This document shows, piece by piece, positions 55,313 through 64,000 of a stretch of DNA of 64,000 nt. Source of the stretch: Photobacterium marinum (GTDB taxonomy: Bacteria; Pseudomonadota; Gammaproteobacteria; Enterobacterales; Vibrionaceae); contig NZ_AMZO01000002.1 of NCBI RefSeq assembly GCF_000331515.1, positions 124,001 to 188,000 on the forward strand, read 5' to 3'. Each line of letters opens with the position of its first letter. Position 1 is the stretch's first letter. The notes below the pieces were generated by a model. The model ran no database searches. It was not told the origin of the DNA and saw only the letters and a list, made by a program, of their open reading frames with translations. The translations under genes were made by a program, and so were the position numbers.

Positions 55313-55705
55313 CTATTGGGCTTGTTCCAGATTCGTACAATAGTCGGCGTAAACTGGCTGCTCAGCCATAGTTCGGCCTCGCATATCCATCACCACGATA
55401 TTGTAATTCACCCCTTCATTGACCAGCGGGCTTAGCTCGTTGCTCGCACAGTAGTTGACGGCTGCATTCTTCACGGCAATTGAAGGTGGTACTTTACCGC
55501 CGCCACCGTAAAGGATAGTGATCTCGACAGTATTTTCACGTGCTTTAGCCTTCATGATTCGGTATTCGCCAACCGTGTCATATGGGGCTTTGTTATTGAT
55601 AGCGGCAGCCCGGCTTTTCGCTAGGGCGATAGCTGCATCATCCTGAGTTGATGCACAGCCTGCCAGGGTCAGCAGGGCGATGCATGCACATACTTTTTTA
55701 AACAT
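55313..55705 (-). CDS. Lipoprotein, probable GspS/AspS-type pilotin
   Basis: A 130-residue lipoprotein: signal peptide with lipobox LAGC (Cys17). The mature domain resembles, from memory, the Vibrio AspS/EpsS pilotin: YRIMKAKARENTVEITILYGGG, then NAAVNYCASNELSPL and ADYCTN, whose two Cys could form the conserved disulphide. Pilotins carry the type II secretin to the outer membrane; in Vibrio the gene lies away from the eps operon, as here. Confidence in the lipoprotein is high, in the pilotin function moderate. Confidence 0.7.
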   Translation of the reverse strand: MFKKVCACIALLTLAGCASTQDDAAIALAKSRAAAINNKAPYDTVGEYRIMKAKARENTVEITILYGGGGKVPPSIAVKNAAVNYCASNELSPLVNEGVNYNIVVMDMRGRTMAEQPVYADYCTNLEQAQ

Positions 55706-55747
55706 TGAATTGTTGTTCTCGTTATGTCGCAGGGTGTGAACTGCTGT

Positions 55748-56047
55748 TTATGGCAGAACCTTCTTGAATGGTTTCACGATCACTTTTTCATAAACACCGG
55801 CTTCAATATAAGGATCGGCATCAGCCCATGCTTTCGCATCATCCAGGGAATCAAACTCAGCAATAACCGTGGAGCCGGTGAAGCCTGCTTCGCCAGGGTT
55901 CTCGCTGTCGATAGCCGGCATTGGACCCGCAACCAGCAAACGACCTTGTTCCTGAAGGTCTTTCAGGCGAGCCAGGTGCTTTTCACGCACGCTCATGCGA
56001 CGCTCCAGGCTGTTTTCAACGTCTTGAGAAAAAATCACATACCACAT
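55748..56047 (-). CDS. yciI: YciI family protein
   Basis: A 99-residue dimeric ferredoxin-like-fold protein, same length as E. coli YciI. It has the conserved His of the family in [11 protein letters not shown] and Asp-rich [20 protein letters not shown]. Enzymatic role unknown. It lies beside yciA and yciB as in Enterobacteria, though a terminator separates it from yciA. Confidence 0.93.
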   Translation of the reverse strand: MWYVIFSQDVENSLERRMSVREKHLARLKDLQEQGRLLVAGPMPAIDSENPGEAGFTGSTVIAEFDSLDDAKAWADADPYIEAGVYEKVIVKPFKKVLP

Positions 56048-56099
56048 TCGCAGGTATCTCCCTATTAGAAGCGATTAAGTTTTCGTATCTTAACCAATA

Positions 56100-56132
56100 A
56101 AAAAAGCCCTAACCAGAGGTCAGGGCTTTTTT
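56100..56132 (-). terminator. Terminator of yciB-yciA
   Basis: AAAAAGCCCT...AGGGCTTTTTT with inner ACC-AGA-GGT pairing. Read on the minus strand it ends with a T run, 12 bp after the yciA stop. Confidence 0.88.
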
Positions 56133-56143
56133 GCGGCATGCAC

Positions 56144-56542
56144 TCAAGACTTTTTGATTGGTCTCGGGCGGCCTTCGCTATTAATCGCAACGTAATTAAA
56201 TGTCGCTTCACAGACGCGGTAGCGATCACCGACTTCGTCGTGGGAAACCGGTTTAACCCAGACTTCCAGGGCAATACTCATTGAGGTATTACCGATACGG
56301 CTGCATTCACCGTAACAGCAAACAACATCACCAACGCCAACCGGTGCCTTGAAGGTAATGCTTTCAACGGAGACGGTAACAACCCGTCCGCCAGAAATTT
56401 CTTTTGCCAGAATGGCACCGGCCAGGTCCAGCTGTGACATGATCCAGCCACCAAAAATATCGCCGTTGGCGTTGGTGTCTGCAGGCATTGCTAATGTGCG
56501 GAGCAAAAGTTGTCCGCGAGGAACATTGTTTTCAGTGGTCAT
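56144..56542 (-). CDS. yciA: Acyl-CoA thioesterase YciA
   Basis: Hot-dog-fold thioesterase, 132 residues, hydrolysing many acyl-CoAs. The active-site region is ANGDIFGGWIMSQLDLAG and the conserved FKAPVGVGDVV follows. It is 15 bp downstream of yciB, in the same operon. Confidence 0.95.
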   Translation of the reverse strand: MTTENNVPRGQLLLRTLAMPADTNANGDIFGGWIMSQLDLAGAILAKEISGGRVVTVSVESITFKAPVGVGDVVCCYGECSRIGNTSMSIALEVWVKPVSHDEVGDRYRVCEATFNYVAINSEGRPRPIKKS

Positions 56543-56557
56543 GCTTTGACTCTTCTA

Positions 56558-57097
56558 CTACTTTGAATCGGTTTCTTTGGGCATATGGTGGTAAATATAT
56601 CCGCCGGTCGCAAGTGTAAACGCAAAGGTCAGGCCCAACAGGCCAAAGACTTTAAAGTTTACCCAAACATCAAGAGGCAGATAAAAAGCAATATAGATAT
56701 TGGCTAACGCACAGATAACGAAAAACAGGAACCAGGCAGCGTTGATACGCTTCCAGGCATGTTCAGGCAATTGAATTTCGTTACTCAGCATTCCTTTAAT
56801 TAGTGGCTTGCCAAGGTACTGGCTGACTGCCAGTCCGCCCGCAAACAGGGCGTAGATGATCGTCACTTTCCATTTTATGAAGTTATCATCGTGCAGCACG
56901 AGTGTCAGTCCGCCAAAAACTGTAACCATAACAAAAGTGACCAGCTGCATTTTCTCTACTTTCTTATACAAGAACCAGGTCAGGACTACCTGTATTGCCG
57001 TTGCAACTATCAGTGCGCCGGTTGCCGCGTAGATGTCCTGAAGCTTGTACAGGGCAAAGAAGATGATCAGCGGAATAAAATCGATCAGTTGTTTCAT
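56558..57097 (-). CDS. yciB: Inner-membrane septation/envelope protein YciB
   Basis: A 179-residue protein with five membrane segments (begins [19 protein letters not shown]). The family is called intracellular septation protein A; in E. coli it contributes to envelope integrity. Conserved WKxT-type motif [13 protein letters not shown] is present. First gene of yciB-yciA. Confidence 0.95.
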   Translation of the reverse strand: MKQLIDFIPLIIFFALYKLQDIYAATGALIVATAIQVVLTWFLYKKVEKMQLVTFVMVTVFGGLTLVLHDDNFIKWKVTIIYALFAGGLAVSQYLGKPLIKGMLSNEIQLPEHAWKRINAAWFLFFVICALANIYIAFYLPLDVWVNFKVFGLLGLTFAFTLATGGYIYHHMPKETDSK

Positions 57098-57249
57098 GAA
57101 TTAACAGCCTTATGGTCGTCCGAAGTCGGTGAGCCGGACGGAATCTGGTACTCGAAGGCGCTAGTATACCCAAACAGTTCCAATATGCAGAGTCTACCAG
57201 TATGTTTATGAGTGATATTGCATATTTGTAACCAAGTATGGATATAAAA

Positions 57250-57287
57250 CAAACAGGCTGCCGGTAGATGATTACCGACAGCCTGCT
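57250..57287 (-). terminator. Terminator of the dicarboxylate/amino-acid symporter gene
   Basis: On the minus strand CAGGCTG-T-CGGTA, loop, TACCG-G-CAGCCTG, then TTTGTTTT; about 45 bp after the stop codon. Confidence 0.85.
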
Positions 57288-57331
57288 GGAGTTTATACCA
57301 AGCGGAACAATATTTTGTTCCGTATTTGGGC

Positions 57332-58588
57332 TTAAGCGTTTTGTGCTTCGTCTTCTGCTACCTGAGCAGGCGCATCACCAATCATATCATTGATAATTAC
57401 AGCACAGGCTGCGTCACCTGTAATGTTCAGTGCTGTACGAATCATATCGAAGATACGGTCAAGGGCGAACAGTAGTGGCAGACCTTCAATCGGGATACCG
57501 GCTGAAAGCAGTACGGCAACAACCAGGAATGACGGACCCGGAACACCGGCCTGGCCTACTGCTCCCAGGGTAGAGGTTATGATAATCGCAACGTATGCGC
57601 CCATACCAAGGTCGATATTGAACAGCTGGGCAAAGAAGATAGCAACCAGACCGTAGTAAATCGCGTTACCACTCATGTTGATGGTTGCACCCAGTGGCAG
57701 AACGAAGGAAGCGGTAGAGTTCTTTACGCCCAGTTCTTCTTCACAAACTTCCATGGTAACCGGCAGTGTTGCCATTGATGAAGCAGTTGAAAGTGCCACA
57801 GCCTGAGGCTTTTTCATTACCGACAGGAACTTAAACGGTGATGTCTTGCTGAATGTTTTGATTAGTAGCGGGTAGAAAACAAAACCGTAAATCAGGATAG
57901 CTGCGACGTAAACAACAAACAGTTTGAATACCACCATCAGGGCACCGAAACCGAAAGTACCGACAGCATCAGCCATCAGGCCGAATACGCCTAGCGGAGC
58001 AATCTTCATTACCACGTTGATCATCCATACCATGGCATCAACGATAGCATTTACACCGTTTAACAGCGGGTCACGACGTTCCTGTTCCAGTTTGGATAAA
58101 GCAATACCAAAGAAAAGGCAGAAAACCAGAATTTGCAGAATATTCGCTTCATTCAAAGATTGGAAAACGTTGGTCGGGATCATACCCAGAACGGTGGCCC
58201 AGAAGCTTGGCAGTTCACCTTTGTCTGCATAGACGTCAGAGAACATGCCTTCAACACCGGCAAGGTCAATACCATGGCCCGGCTCGAATACCTGCCCCAT
58301 AAACAGTGCCAGTGCAACAGCGACGGCAGAGGTAAGGGCGAAGAATCCAAGGGTGGAGAAGCCGACTTTACCGGCGGAGTGGCTGCCGCCAAGACCGGCA
58401 GCACCGGAAATGATAGCAACGGCTACTAGTGGGATAACCAGCATTTTGATCAGGTGGATAAAAATGCTGCCAAGCGGAGCGAACATGCTGGCAGAATGCC
58501 CCATCATCGCACCGACAAGTGTACCGAGAAACATTGCAATAACGACCTGTACGCCGATATTGCCCAATAATCCTTTTTGATTTAACAC
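57332..58588 (-). CDS. Dicarboxylate/amino acid:cation symporter (DAACS family)
   Basis: GltP/DctA-type transporter, 418 residues, eight membrane helices plus two re-entrant hairpins. The serine-rich hairpin STASSMATLPVTMEVCEE and the helix-7 motif GATINMSGNAIYYG (NMDGT-like) are visible; the conserved Asp in the latter is Ser-Gly here. Substrate may be glutamate, aspartate, a C4-dicarboxylate or Ser/Thr. The C-terminus is acidic. Standalone gene. Confidence 0.92.
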   Translation of the reverse strand: MLNQKGLLGNIGVQVVIAMFLGTLVGAMMGHSASMFAPLGSIFIHLIKMLVIPLVAVAIISGAAGLGGSHSAGKVGFSTLGFFALTSAVAVALALFMGQVFEPGHGIDLAGVEGMFSDVYADKGELPSFWATVLGMIPTNVFQSLNEANILQILVFCLFFGIALSKLEQERRDPLLNGVNAIVDAMVWMINVVMKIAPLGVFGLMADAVGTFGFGALMVVFKLFVVYVAAILIYGFVFYPLLIKTFSKTSPFKFLSVMKKPQAVALSTASSMATLPVTMEVCEEELGVKNSTASFVLPLGATINMSGNAIYYGLVAIFFAQLFNIDLGMGAYVAIIITSTLGAVGQAGVPGPSFLVVAVLLSAGIPIEGLPLLFALDRIFDMIRTALNITGDAACAVIINDMIGDAPAQVAEDEAQNA

Positions 58589-59023
58589 TTTAGATACCTC
58601 AGTTGTGTTTGTTAATCCTGTATGGGCTCAAGTACTGTTATTGTTATAAATGTTGCATTGATATTTTACGGGTGTGTTTTTACACGCAATTTAACGATTT
58701 TACAATTGTTATTTTTAATATTTTCTTCTGAATTTATGCTTGCTGAGAATGCTATGTGACAAATAAGCAAACTTAACATCTTTGCTACTGTATTCCGTGG
58801 CTTAATGGAATTCTTTGATCTTGGTTCTGAAGTGGTGGTTAAGCTTTGATCGCTTTGGTGTGTTTTGGTGTGAAAAAGCCGCATAGTATGCGGCGTTGAT
58901 TTAACATCAGGTTGAAAAGTTGTTTCAGTCATCACTGATGTGGAATTTTTGATAAGAGTTTAAGGGCCGTTTAGGTTTAATGAAGAATTTTTCCCTAACA
59001 GCCCTTTTTATCTAGCGGTTTAT
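58589..59023. other. Intergenic region between the DAACS gene and trpA
   Basis: 435 bp, AT-rich. It holds the trp terminator (58873-58894) and, nearer trpA, a long-range repeat AAGGGC...GCCCTT of uncertain use. The 89-codon minus-strand ORF here has no ribosome binding site and is not believed. Confidence 0.6.
58873..58894 (-). terminator. Terminator of the trp operon
   Basis: On the minus strand GCCGCATA-C-TATGCGGC followed by TTTTT, about 130 bp after the trpA stop. Confidence 0.85.
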
Positions 59024-59833
59024 TCAGCTACGTCTGGTTGCTGCTTTCATTGAACTGATGAACTGTCCAAGTTCGCCAAGCATCATCTGCTCATCGCCGA
59101 GGTTTTTTTCGATGATCTTAACGACCGCAGAGCCAGAAATTGCGCCTGCTGCGCCAGCTTGCAGTGCGTCTTTAACCTGTTGTGGTTCCGAGATTCCAAA
59201 ACCAAGCAATGCTGGTGGCGCGTTATGGGCCTTCAGGCTTTCCAACAGGTGAGTAATCGGCATTCCCGCCTGAGTTTCTGTCCCGGTAACGCCAGCCCGT
59301 GAAAGCAGGTAAGTGTAGCCGCCGCTGTAATCTGAAACGGTTTTCAGCGTTGCTTCGTTAGCATTTGGTGGAGCAATGAAAATCGGGTGGATACCGTATT
59401 TTTCAGCAGCCGCGCGGAATTCTTCTGACTCCTTGACGGGCACATCGGCAACCAGCACTGAGTCGACACCAGCTTCTGCACACTTTTGGTAGAAATTCTC
59501 GATCCCGGAGGCGAAAACCAGGTTGGCGTACATCAGCAAGCCGATTGGCACTTGCGGGTATTTGCGGCGAACTTTTGTCAGTAGTTCGAAGCAGATCGCA
59601 GGGGTGGTGCCCGCATCCAGGGCGCGAATTGTTGCTCCCTGGATTGTCGGGCCATCGGCCAGTGGATCAGAGAACGGGATTCCCAGCTCCAGGGCATCCG
59701 CGCCGGACTCGATAAGGGTATCGATAATTTTCAAAGACAGCTCAGGGTCAGGGTCACCGATAGTGACAAAGGGAACAAAGGCGCCCTCGTTTTTCTCTGC
59801 CAGACGTTCAAATTGTGCTTGATAACGATCCAT
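59024..59833 (-). CDS. trpA: Tryptophan synthase alpha subunit
   Basis: Cleaves indole-3-glycerol phosphate to indole, which is channelled to TrpB. 269 residues; catalytic Glu49 and Asp60 ([14 protein letters not shown]) are present. Its ATG overlaps the trpB stop by one base (TAATG), typical coupling for equimolar synthesis. Last gene of the operon. Confidence 0.97.
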   Translation of the reverse strand: MDRYQAQFERLAEKNEGAFVPFVTIGDPDPELSLKIIDTLIESGADALELGIPFSDPLADGPTIQGATIRALDAGTTPAICFELLTKVRRKYPQVPIGLLMYANLVFASGIENFYQKCAEAGVDSVLVADVPVKESEEFRAAAEKYGIHPIFIAPPNANEATLKTVSDYSGGYTYLLSRAGVTGTETQAGMPITHLLESLKAHNAPPALLGFGISEPQQVKDALQAGAAGAISGSAVVKIIEKNLGDEQMMLGELGQFISSMKAATRRS

Positions 59834-61023
59834 TACAGCGCTCCCTTTGCTTCCAAAATATCGTGTACGGTGAAAATATCTTTGTCGCCGCGACCGGACA
59901 GGTTAACGACAAGTAGTTGTTCTTTTTCAGGCTCGGCCTGAATCATCTTCAGTGCATGAGCCAGTGCGTGGGCAGATTCCAATGCCGGAATAATCCCTTC
60001 GCTACGTGCCAGTGCCTGGAAGGCATCCAGCGCTTCGTCATCAGTCACGGATTCGTAAACGGCACGTCCGGTTGCATTCAGGTGAGCGTGCTGCGGGCCG
60101 ACAGACGGGAAATCCAGTCCGGCAGAAACTGAGTATGATTCTTCTACCTGACCATGTTCATCCTGCATCAGCGGCGCTTTCATGCCGAAGAAGATACCCA
60201 GTTTGCCGTGCTTCAGTGGTGCGCCGTGCATATTGGTATCCAGTCCTTTACCGGCAGGTTCGACGCCAATCAGGCCAACTTCAGGGCTTTCAATGAAATC
60301 AGAGAACATACCGATAGCGTTGGAACCGCCACCGACACAGGCGATGACTGCATCCGGCAGGCGTCCTTCTTTTTCCAGGATCTGGCTCTTTGTTTCTTCG
60401 CCGATGATATGCTGGAACTCACGAACAATGGTCGGGAATGGGTGCGGACCGGCTGCGGTCCCCAGCAGGTAATGCGCTTTGTCATAGGTTGCAGACCAGT
60501 CACGCATTGCTTCGTTACAGGCATCTTTGAGTGTGGCAGAGCCCGAGTGAACCGGGATGACTTCGGCACCCATCAGCTTCATACGAAAGACGTTCGGGCT
60601 CTGGCGTTCTACGTCTTTTGCTCCCATATAAACACGGCATTTGAGGCCCAACAGGGCACAGGCCAGGGCGGTTGCCACGCCGTGCTGTCCGGCACCGGTT
60701 TCGGCGATGATTTCAGTTTTGCCCATGCGTTTGGCAAGTAGTGCCTGACCCAGCACCTGATTAGTTTTATGGGCACCGCCGTGAAGCAGGTCTTCTCGCT
60801 TCAGGTACAGTTTGGCGTTGGTGCCTTTGGTCAGGTTTTTACATAGGGTCAGCGCGGTCGGGCGGCCTGCGTATTCTTTCAAAAGGGTGATAAATTCTTC
60901 CTGAAAGCTTGGATCTTGCTGTGCTTCGACAAATGCAGCTTCCAGCTGGTCAAGGGCCGGTACCAGAATTTGTGGTACATACTGACCACCAAATTCACCG
61001 AAATAGGCTTCTAATTTGCTCAT
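59833..61023 (-). CDS. trpB: Tryptophan synthase beta subunit
   Basis: PLP enzyme joining indole and serine to tryptophan. 396 residues; Lys86 in HGGAHKTNQ forms the internal aldimine, and GGGSNAIG binds the phosphate. Forms the alpha2-beta2 complex with TrpA. Starts 14 bp after trpCF. Confidence 0.98.
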   Translation of the reverse strand: MSKLEAYFGEFGGQYVPQILVPALDQLEAAFVEAQQDPSFQEEFITLLKEYAGRPTALTLCKNLTKGTNAKLYLKREDLLHGGAHKTNQVLGQALLAKRMGKTEIIAETGAGQHGVATALACALLGLKCRVYMGAKDVERQSPNVFRMKLMGAEVIPVHSGSATLKDACNEAMRDWSATYDKAHYLLGTAAGPHPFPTIVREFQHIIGEETKSQILEKEGRLPDAVIACVGGGSNAIGMFSDFIESPEVGLIGVEPAGKGLDTNMHGAPLKHGKLGIFFGMKAPLMQDEHGQVEESYSVSAGLDFPSVGPQHAHLNATGRAVYESVTDDEALDAFQALARSEGIIPALESAHALAHALKMIQAEPEKEQLLVVNLSGRGDKDIFTVHDILEAKGAL

Positions 61024-61037
61024 AGTTTTAATTTTCC

Positions 61038-62408
61038 TTAATACTTCCTGATTGCTGCAAATGCCGCATCCAATTTGTTCTTATCTTTCTTGCCCGGTTT
61101 ACTTTCGACTCCGGAATTTAAATCCAGTCCCCGGCAGCCGATGGTGGCCGCTTCGCTGGCGTTTTCGGGAGTCAGGCCACCGGCCAACAGAATGTTTTCT
61201 TTATCTGCTTCTTCTAGCAGTTGCCAGTTGAAGGTTTTGCCTGTGCCGCCAAAGTGCTGGCCGTTTCGGCTGTCAAGCAGGTGTCGGTCGGCAGCCCAGC
61301 GGGCAAAATCCGGAATTGCATCTTCAATGCCGTGTGCTTTCCATATTTGGCAGCCTGCTGGCAGTTGTTTTTTTAAAGCTTCGATATATTCCGGTGACTC
61401 ATCGCCGTGAAGCTGTACGGCAGATAACGACAGGGCTTTTGCTATTTCTGCCACGGTCTCTGGACTGTCATTACGGAATACGCCGACGTATTTCAGTGGT
61501 GCGCCGCTCATGACCATCCGGGCCTGCTCGATATCCACATTACGTGGTGAGCTCGGGACAAAGATCAAGCCACCATAGACAGCGCCGCTTTGATAGGCGG
61601 CACTGGCATCATCTGCGTGGGTCAGGCCACAGACTTTGTTATCGCCGAGCAGTACGCGCCTGACTGCCAGCTCCAGATTTTCTTCTGCCATCAACGAGCT
61701 GCCGATCAGAAAGCCGTTGGCATAAGCAGACAGTTCCCGTACTTGCTGGTTGTTGTAGATACCTGATTCTGAAATCACTATGGTGTCTACCGGCAGACGA
61801 GGGGCCAGCTGCTTGGTTCGGCTGAGGTCAATGCTCAAATCACGCAGATTGCGGTTATTGATACCCACCACCTTTGCTTTCAGGGTTATGGCGCGTTCCA
61901 GTTCCTCTTCATTACTGACTTCGGTAAGGATGCCTAAACCCAGTTGTTCTGCGACAGTGGCCAGCTCGCGATACTGAGCATCATTAAGTACAGACAGCAT
62001 CAGGAGGATGGCATCGGCACCATAATGACGTGCCAGGTATACCTGGTAGGTGTCAATCATGAAGTCTTTGCACAGCACCGGTTGGGAAACCTGATTGCGA
62101 ACTTGAGGAATGAATTCAAAGTTTCCCTGAAAATACTTTTCGTCGGTCAGAACAGAGATGGCGCTGGCATGGCCGTTATAGACACTTGCAATATGGTCCA
62201 GGTTGAAGTTGGCACGGATAAGGCCTTTTGACGGCGAGGCTTTTTTACATTCCAGAATAAAAGCCGTCTGTTCGCCGGAAAGTGCCTGATAAAAACTGCG
62301 GTCGCTGGGTGTCAGGGCATCTCTAAATTCAGCCAGTGGCTGTTGTTGTTTGCGCGCTTCAACCCAGATGCGTTTATCGGCAACGATTTTTGCTAGTACT
62401 GTTTCCAT
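61038..62408 (-). CDS. trpCF: Bifunctional indole-3-glycerol-phosphate synthase/phosphoribosylanthranilate isomerase
   Basis: A 456-residue fusion of two TIM barrels. The first (about 1-255) is TrpC with [13 protein letters not shown] and VLCKDFMID; the second (about 256-456) is TrpF with [14 protein letters not shown] and [11 protein letters not shown]. They catalyse consecutive steps. The fusion is the rule in Enterobacteria and Vibrionaceae. Starts two bases after the trpD stop. Confidence 0.97.
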   Translation of the reverse strand: METVLAKIVADKRIWVEARKQQQPLAEFRDALTPSDRSFYQALSGEQTAFILECKKASPSKGLIRANFNLDHIASVYNGHASAISVLTDEKYFQGNFEFIPQVRNQVSQPVLCKDFMIDTYQVYLARHYGADAILLMLSVLNDAQYRELATVAEQLGLGILTEVSNEEELERAITLKAKVVGINNRNLRDLSIDLSRTKQLAPRLPVDTIVISESGIYNNQQVRELSAYANGFLIGSSLMAEENLELAVRRVLLGDNKVCGLTHADDASAAYQSGAVYGGLIFVPSSPRNVDIEQARMVMSGAPLKYVGVFRNDSPETVAEIAKALSLSAVQLHGDESPEYIEALKKQLPAGCQIWKAHGIEDAIPDFARWAADRHLLDSRNGQHFGGTGKTFNWQLLEEADKENILLAGGLTPENASEAATIGCRGLDLNSGVESKPGKKDKNKLDAAFAAIRKY

Positions 62409-62410
62409 GC

Positions 62411-63421
62411 TTAACCTCGTGCTGCCAGTTTTTCAACCAGCTCGAATGCTTTGCCTGATTGCATTACGTCAATGGCCTTTTGGGTATTGGTTTTTAAATC
62501 TTCCTGACCGAACAAGCGAAGAAGCAGGGCGACATTAACGGCGACAGCTGCCTGCTGGGCATCGGTGCCTCTGCCGATCAGAATATTGGTAATAATTCTG
62601 CGGTTTTCTTCCGGTTCACCACCTTTGATGGTTTCAAGTGGATAAGTGTCCAGCCCGAAATCTGTCGGTGTCAGGGTGTATTCCTTAATCTCGCCGTCAA
62701 TGATCTCTGCGACGGTGGTTTCACCGTGGATTGCGACTTCATCAAGGCCACTGCCGTGTACAACGGCTGCCCGCTTCATACCCATTGCCGCCATGGTTTC
62801 GGCGATCGGGCGAACCAGAGCTTTGTCATAAACGCCCATCAGTTCGATGTTTGGACGAGCAGGGTTAATCAGCGGGCCAAGTACATTGAAGATGGTACGG
62901 GTTTTAAGGGTTTGGCGAACCGGCATTGCGTGGCGTACACCGCCGTGATATTCCGGCGCGAACAGGAAGCAGACGCCAAGCTCGTCTAGTGCGCCACGGG
63001 CATTGTCTGGTGTCATTGCCAAGTTGATGCCGAATTTGTCGAGCAGATCGGAAGAGCCGGATTTGCTCGATACACCGCGGTTACCATGCTTGGCAACTTT
63101 TACGCCGCAGGCCGCAGCAACAAAAGCAGCGGTGGTGGAAATATTGATGGTGTTGGCACCGTCACCCCCGGTACCGACGATATCGGCGAAATCGTAATTC
63201 GGGCTCGGAAAGGGTTTGGCATTAGCCAACAGAGCACTGGCGGCTCCGGCGATTTCGTCTGGTGTCTCCCCTTTGATTTTCAGAGCTGTCAGTACAGCAG
63301 AAAGCAGGATAGGATCGACTTCGCCCTTGATGATGGCATCGAACAGAATCTGGCTTTCTTCCCGGGTCAGTGACTGCTGGTCATAAAGTTTGTTGGCGAT
63401 GGTGTAAATGATTGCATCCAT
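62411..63421 (-). CDS. trpD: Anthranilate phosphoribosyltransferase
   Basis: Transfers phosphoribose to anthranilate. 336 residues. Substrate-binding motifs [17 protein letters not shown] and [15 protein letters not shown] are intact. In contrast to E. coli, it is not fused to the glutamine amidotransferase, which is the separate upstream gene. Confidence 0.97.
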   Translation of the reverse strand: MDAIIYTIANKLYDQQSLTREESQILFDAIIKGEVDPILLSAVLTALKIKGETPDEIAGAASALLANAKPFPSPNYDFADIVGTGGDGANTINISTTAAFVAAACGVKVAKHGNRGVSSKSGSSDLLDKFGINLAMTPDNARGALDELGVCFLFAPEYHGGVRHAMPVRQTLKTRTIFNVLGPLINPARPNIELMGVYDKALVRPIAETMAAMGMKRAAVVHGSGLDEVAIHGETTVAEIIDGEIKEYTLTPTDFGLDTYPLETIKGGEPEENRRIITNILIGRGTDAQQAAVAVNVALLLRLFGQEDLKTNTQKAIDVMQSGKAFELVEKLAARG

Positions 63422-63442
63422 AATCTTTTTCTCCCTAAATTC

Positions 63443-64000
63443 TTATACGCTCAGACCCGGTTTTGATGTCACCCAGTTTAGTGTGCTGATCAGCAGTTGT
63501 GCGCCCTGAGTAGTCAGAATCGACTCGGGGTGGAACTGGTAACCGCAGACACGATCCTCATTGTTGACGACAGCCATGACCAGGCCGTCAACGTCAGCAA
63601 CTGTTTCCAGCGCTTCCGGCACATTGGTGGCAACCAACGAATGGTAGCGGGCGATAGAAAGCGGACTCGGCAGGGCACCAAACACAGTGTGGCCGCTATG
63701 CTTCATCATGGCTGATTTGCCGTGGACGATGTCGCCGGCACCTTCAACCTTGCCGCCGTAGGCTTCAACAATGGCCTGATGACCCAGGCAGATGCCGATC
63801 ATCGGGACTTTGCCGCGGACTTTTTTAATCAGAGCCGGCATACAGCCTGCGTCGGCCGGTGCACCCGGGCCCGGAGACAGCACCAGAACCGGATTGTCTT
63901 TCTCTGTCAGAGCCTGTTCCATTTGCTCAACAGTCAGGCTGTTTCTGTAGATGGTGACCGGGTAACCCAATGAGCGGAATTGATCCACCAGGTTGTAAGT
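63443..64000 (-). CDS. trpG: Anthranilate synthase glutamine amidotransferase subunit (5' end outside window)
   Basis: Supplies ammonia from glutamine to TrpE. The frame stays open to the edge of the window, reading T-Y-N-L before VDQFRSLGYP; by comparison with E. coli TrpG about 12 residues are missing. Class I amidotransferase residues are seen: the nucleophilic Cys in GICLGHQAIVEAYGG and the His-Glu pair in YQFHPESILT; LSPGPG is the oxyanion region. trpE and the attenuator must lie beyond the window. Confidence 0.96.
   Translation of the reverse strand, partial: TYNLVDQFRSLGYPVTIYRNSLTVEQMEQALTEKDNPVLVLSPGPGAPADAGCMPALIKKVRGKVPMIGICLGHQAIVEAYGGKVEGAGDIVHGKSAMMKHSGHTVFGALPSPLSIARYHSLVATNVPEALETVADVDGLVMAVVNNEDRVCGYQFHPESILTTQGAQLLISTLNWVTSKPGLSV

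Noticed and set aside
58666..58935. 89-codon minus-strand ORF
   Set aside because: No ribosome binding site, overlaps the trp terminator, composition unlike neighbouring proteins.
1..64000. CRISPR array, prophage, transposon or toxin-antitoxin module
   Set aside because: No regularly spaced repeats, integrase, transposase, phage structural gene or recognisable toxin-antitoxin pair was seen.

Overview
The window looks like chromosome 1 of a marine gammaproteobacterium of the family Vibrionaceae. A Photobacterium-like genus is my best guess; this rests on recalled gene order and protein similarity, not on a search. Gene order agrees with that placement: aspS-yebC-ruvC-ruvAB, cydABX-ybgE followed by the complete tol-pal operon and nadA, and a trp operon with separate trpG and fused trpCF beside yciB/yciA/yciI. 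Most genes are housekeeping genes with clear start signals and intrinsic terminators.

Layout. 1-6.6 kb: aspS (5' end outside the window), yebC, ruvC, a polytopic chemoreceptor inserted between ruvC and ruvAB. 6.6-7.5 kb: a long intergenic region with a 24-codon minus-strand ORF and two perfect FNR boxes ahead of cydA. 7.5-17.6 kb: cytochrome bd oxidase, Tol-Pal envelope machinery, NAD synthesis. 17.6-25.5 kb: a BASS-type transporter, a YecA-like protein, then a 5.9-kb segment bounded by two identical tRNA-Ser(GGA) genes and holding an unknown protein, the alanine exporter alaE and a giant MscK-type channel, followed by tRNA-Ser(UGA) and an odd duplicated tRNA 3' tail. 26.6-28.2 kb: a second chemoreceptor. 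28.3-30.8 kb: a ClpC-type AAA+ unfoldase, unexpected in this group.

31-41.5 kb is a nitrate assimilation block: nasA on the minus strand, and cobA-nirB-nirD and narK-(PP2C/kinase fusion) on the plus strand. Each of the three transcription units starts with a well-formed sigma-54 (-24/-12) promoter, and possible NtrC half-sites lie upstream. The genes form a pathway: NarK imports nitrate, NasA reduces it to nitrite, CobA begins the synthesis of the sirohaem that NirB needs, NirBD makes ammonium, and the kinase/phosphatase fusion is a candidate regulator.

42-52.9 kb: an iron-dependent alcohol dehydrogenase, a diguanylate cyclase paired with a periplasmic molybdopterin-fold protein, an OpuC-type osmoprotectant ABC transporter preceded by phased T-tracts and five tandem hairpins, a nitrilase-family enzyme, cardiolipin synthase and an NSS transporter. 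53-58.6 kb: a pseudouridine synthase, a 69-residue very basic protein, an rRNA-methyltransferase-like enzyme, a pilotin-like lipoprotein, yciI, yciA, yciB and a dicarboxylate/amino-acid symporter. 59-64 kb: trpA, trpB, trpCF, trpD and the 3' part of trpG on the minus strand.

I saw no CRISPR array, prophage, transposase or rRNA gene. The strongest candidates for something undescribed are the tRNA-tail duplication with its structured insert, the structured leader of the osmoprotectant operon, the sigma-54-driven kinase/phosphatase gene, the ClpC-like unfoldase and two small ORFs.
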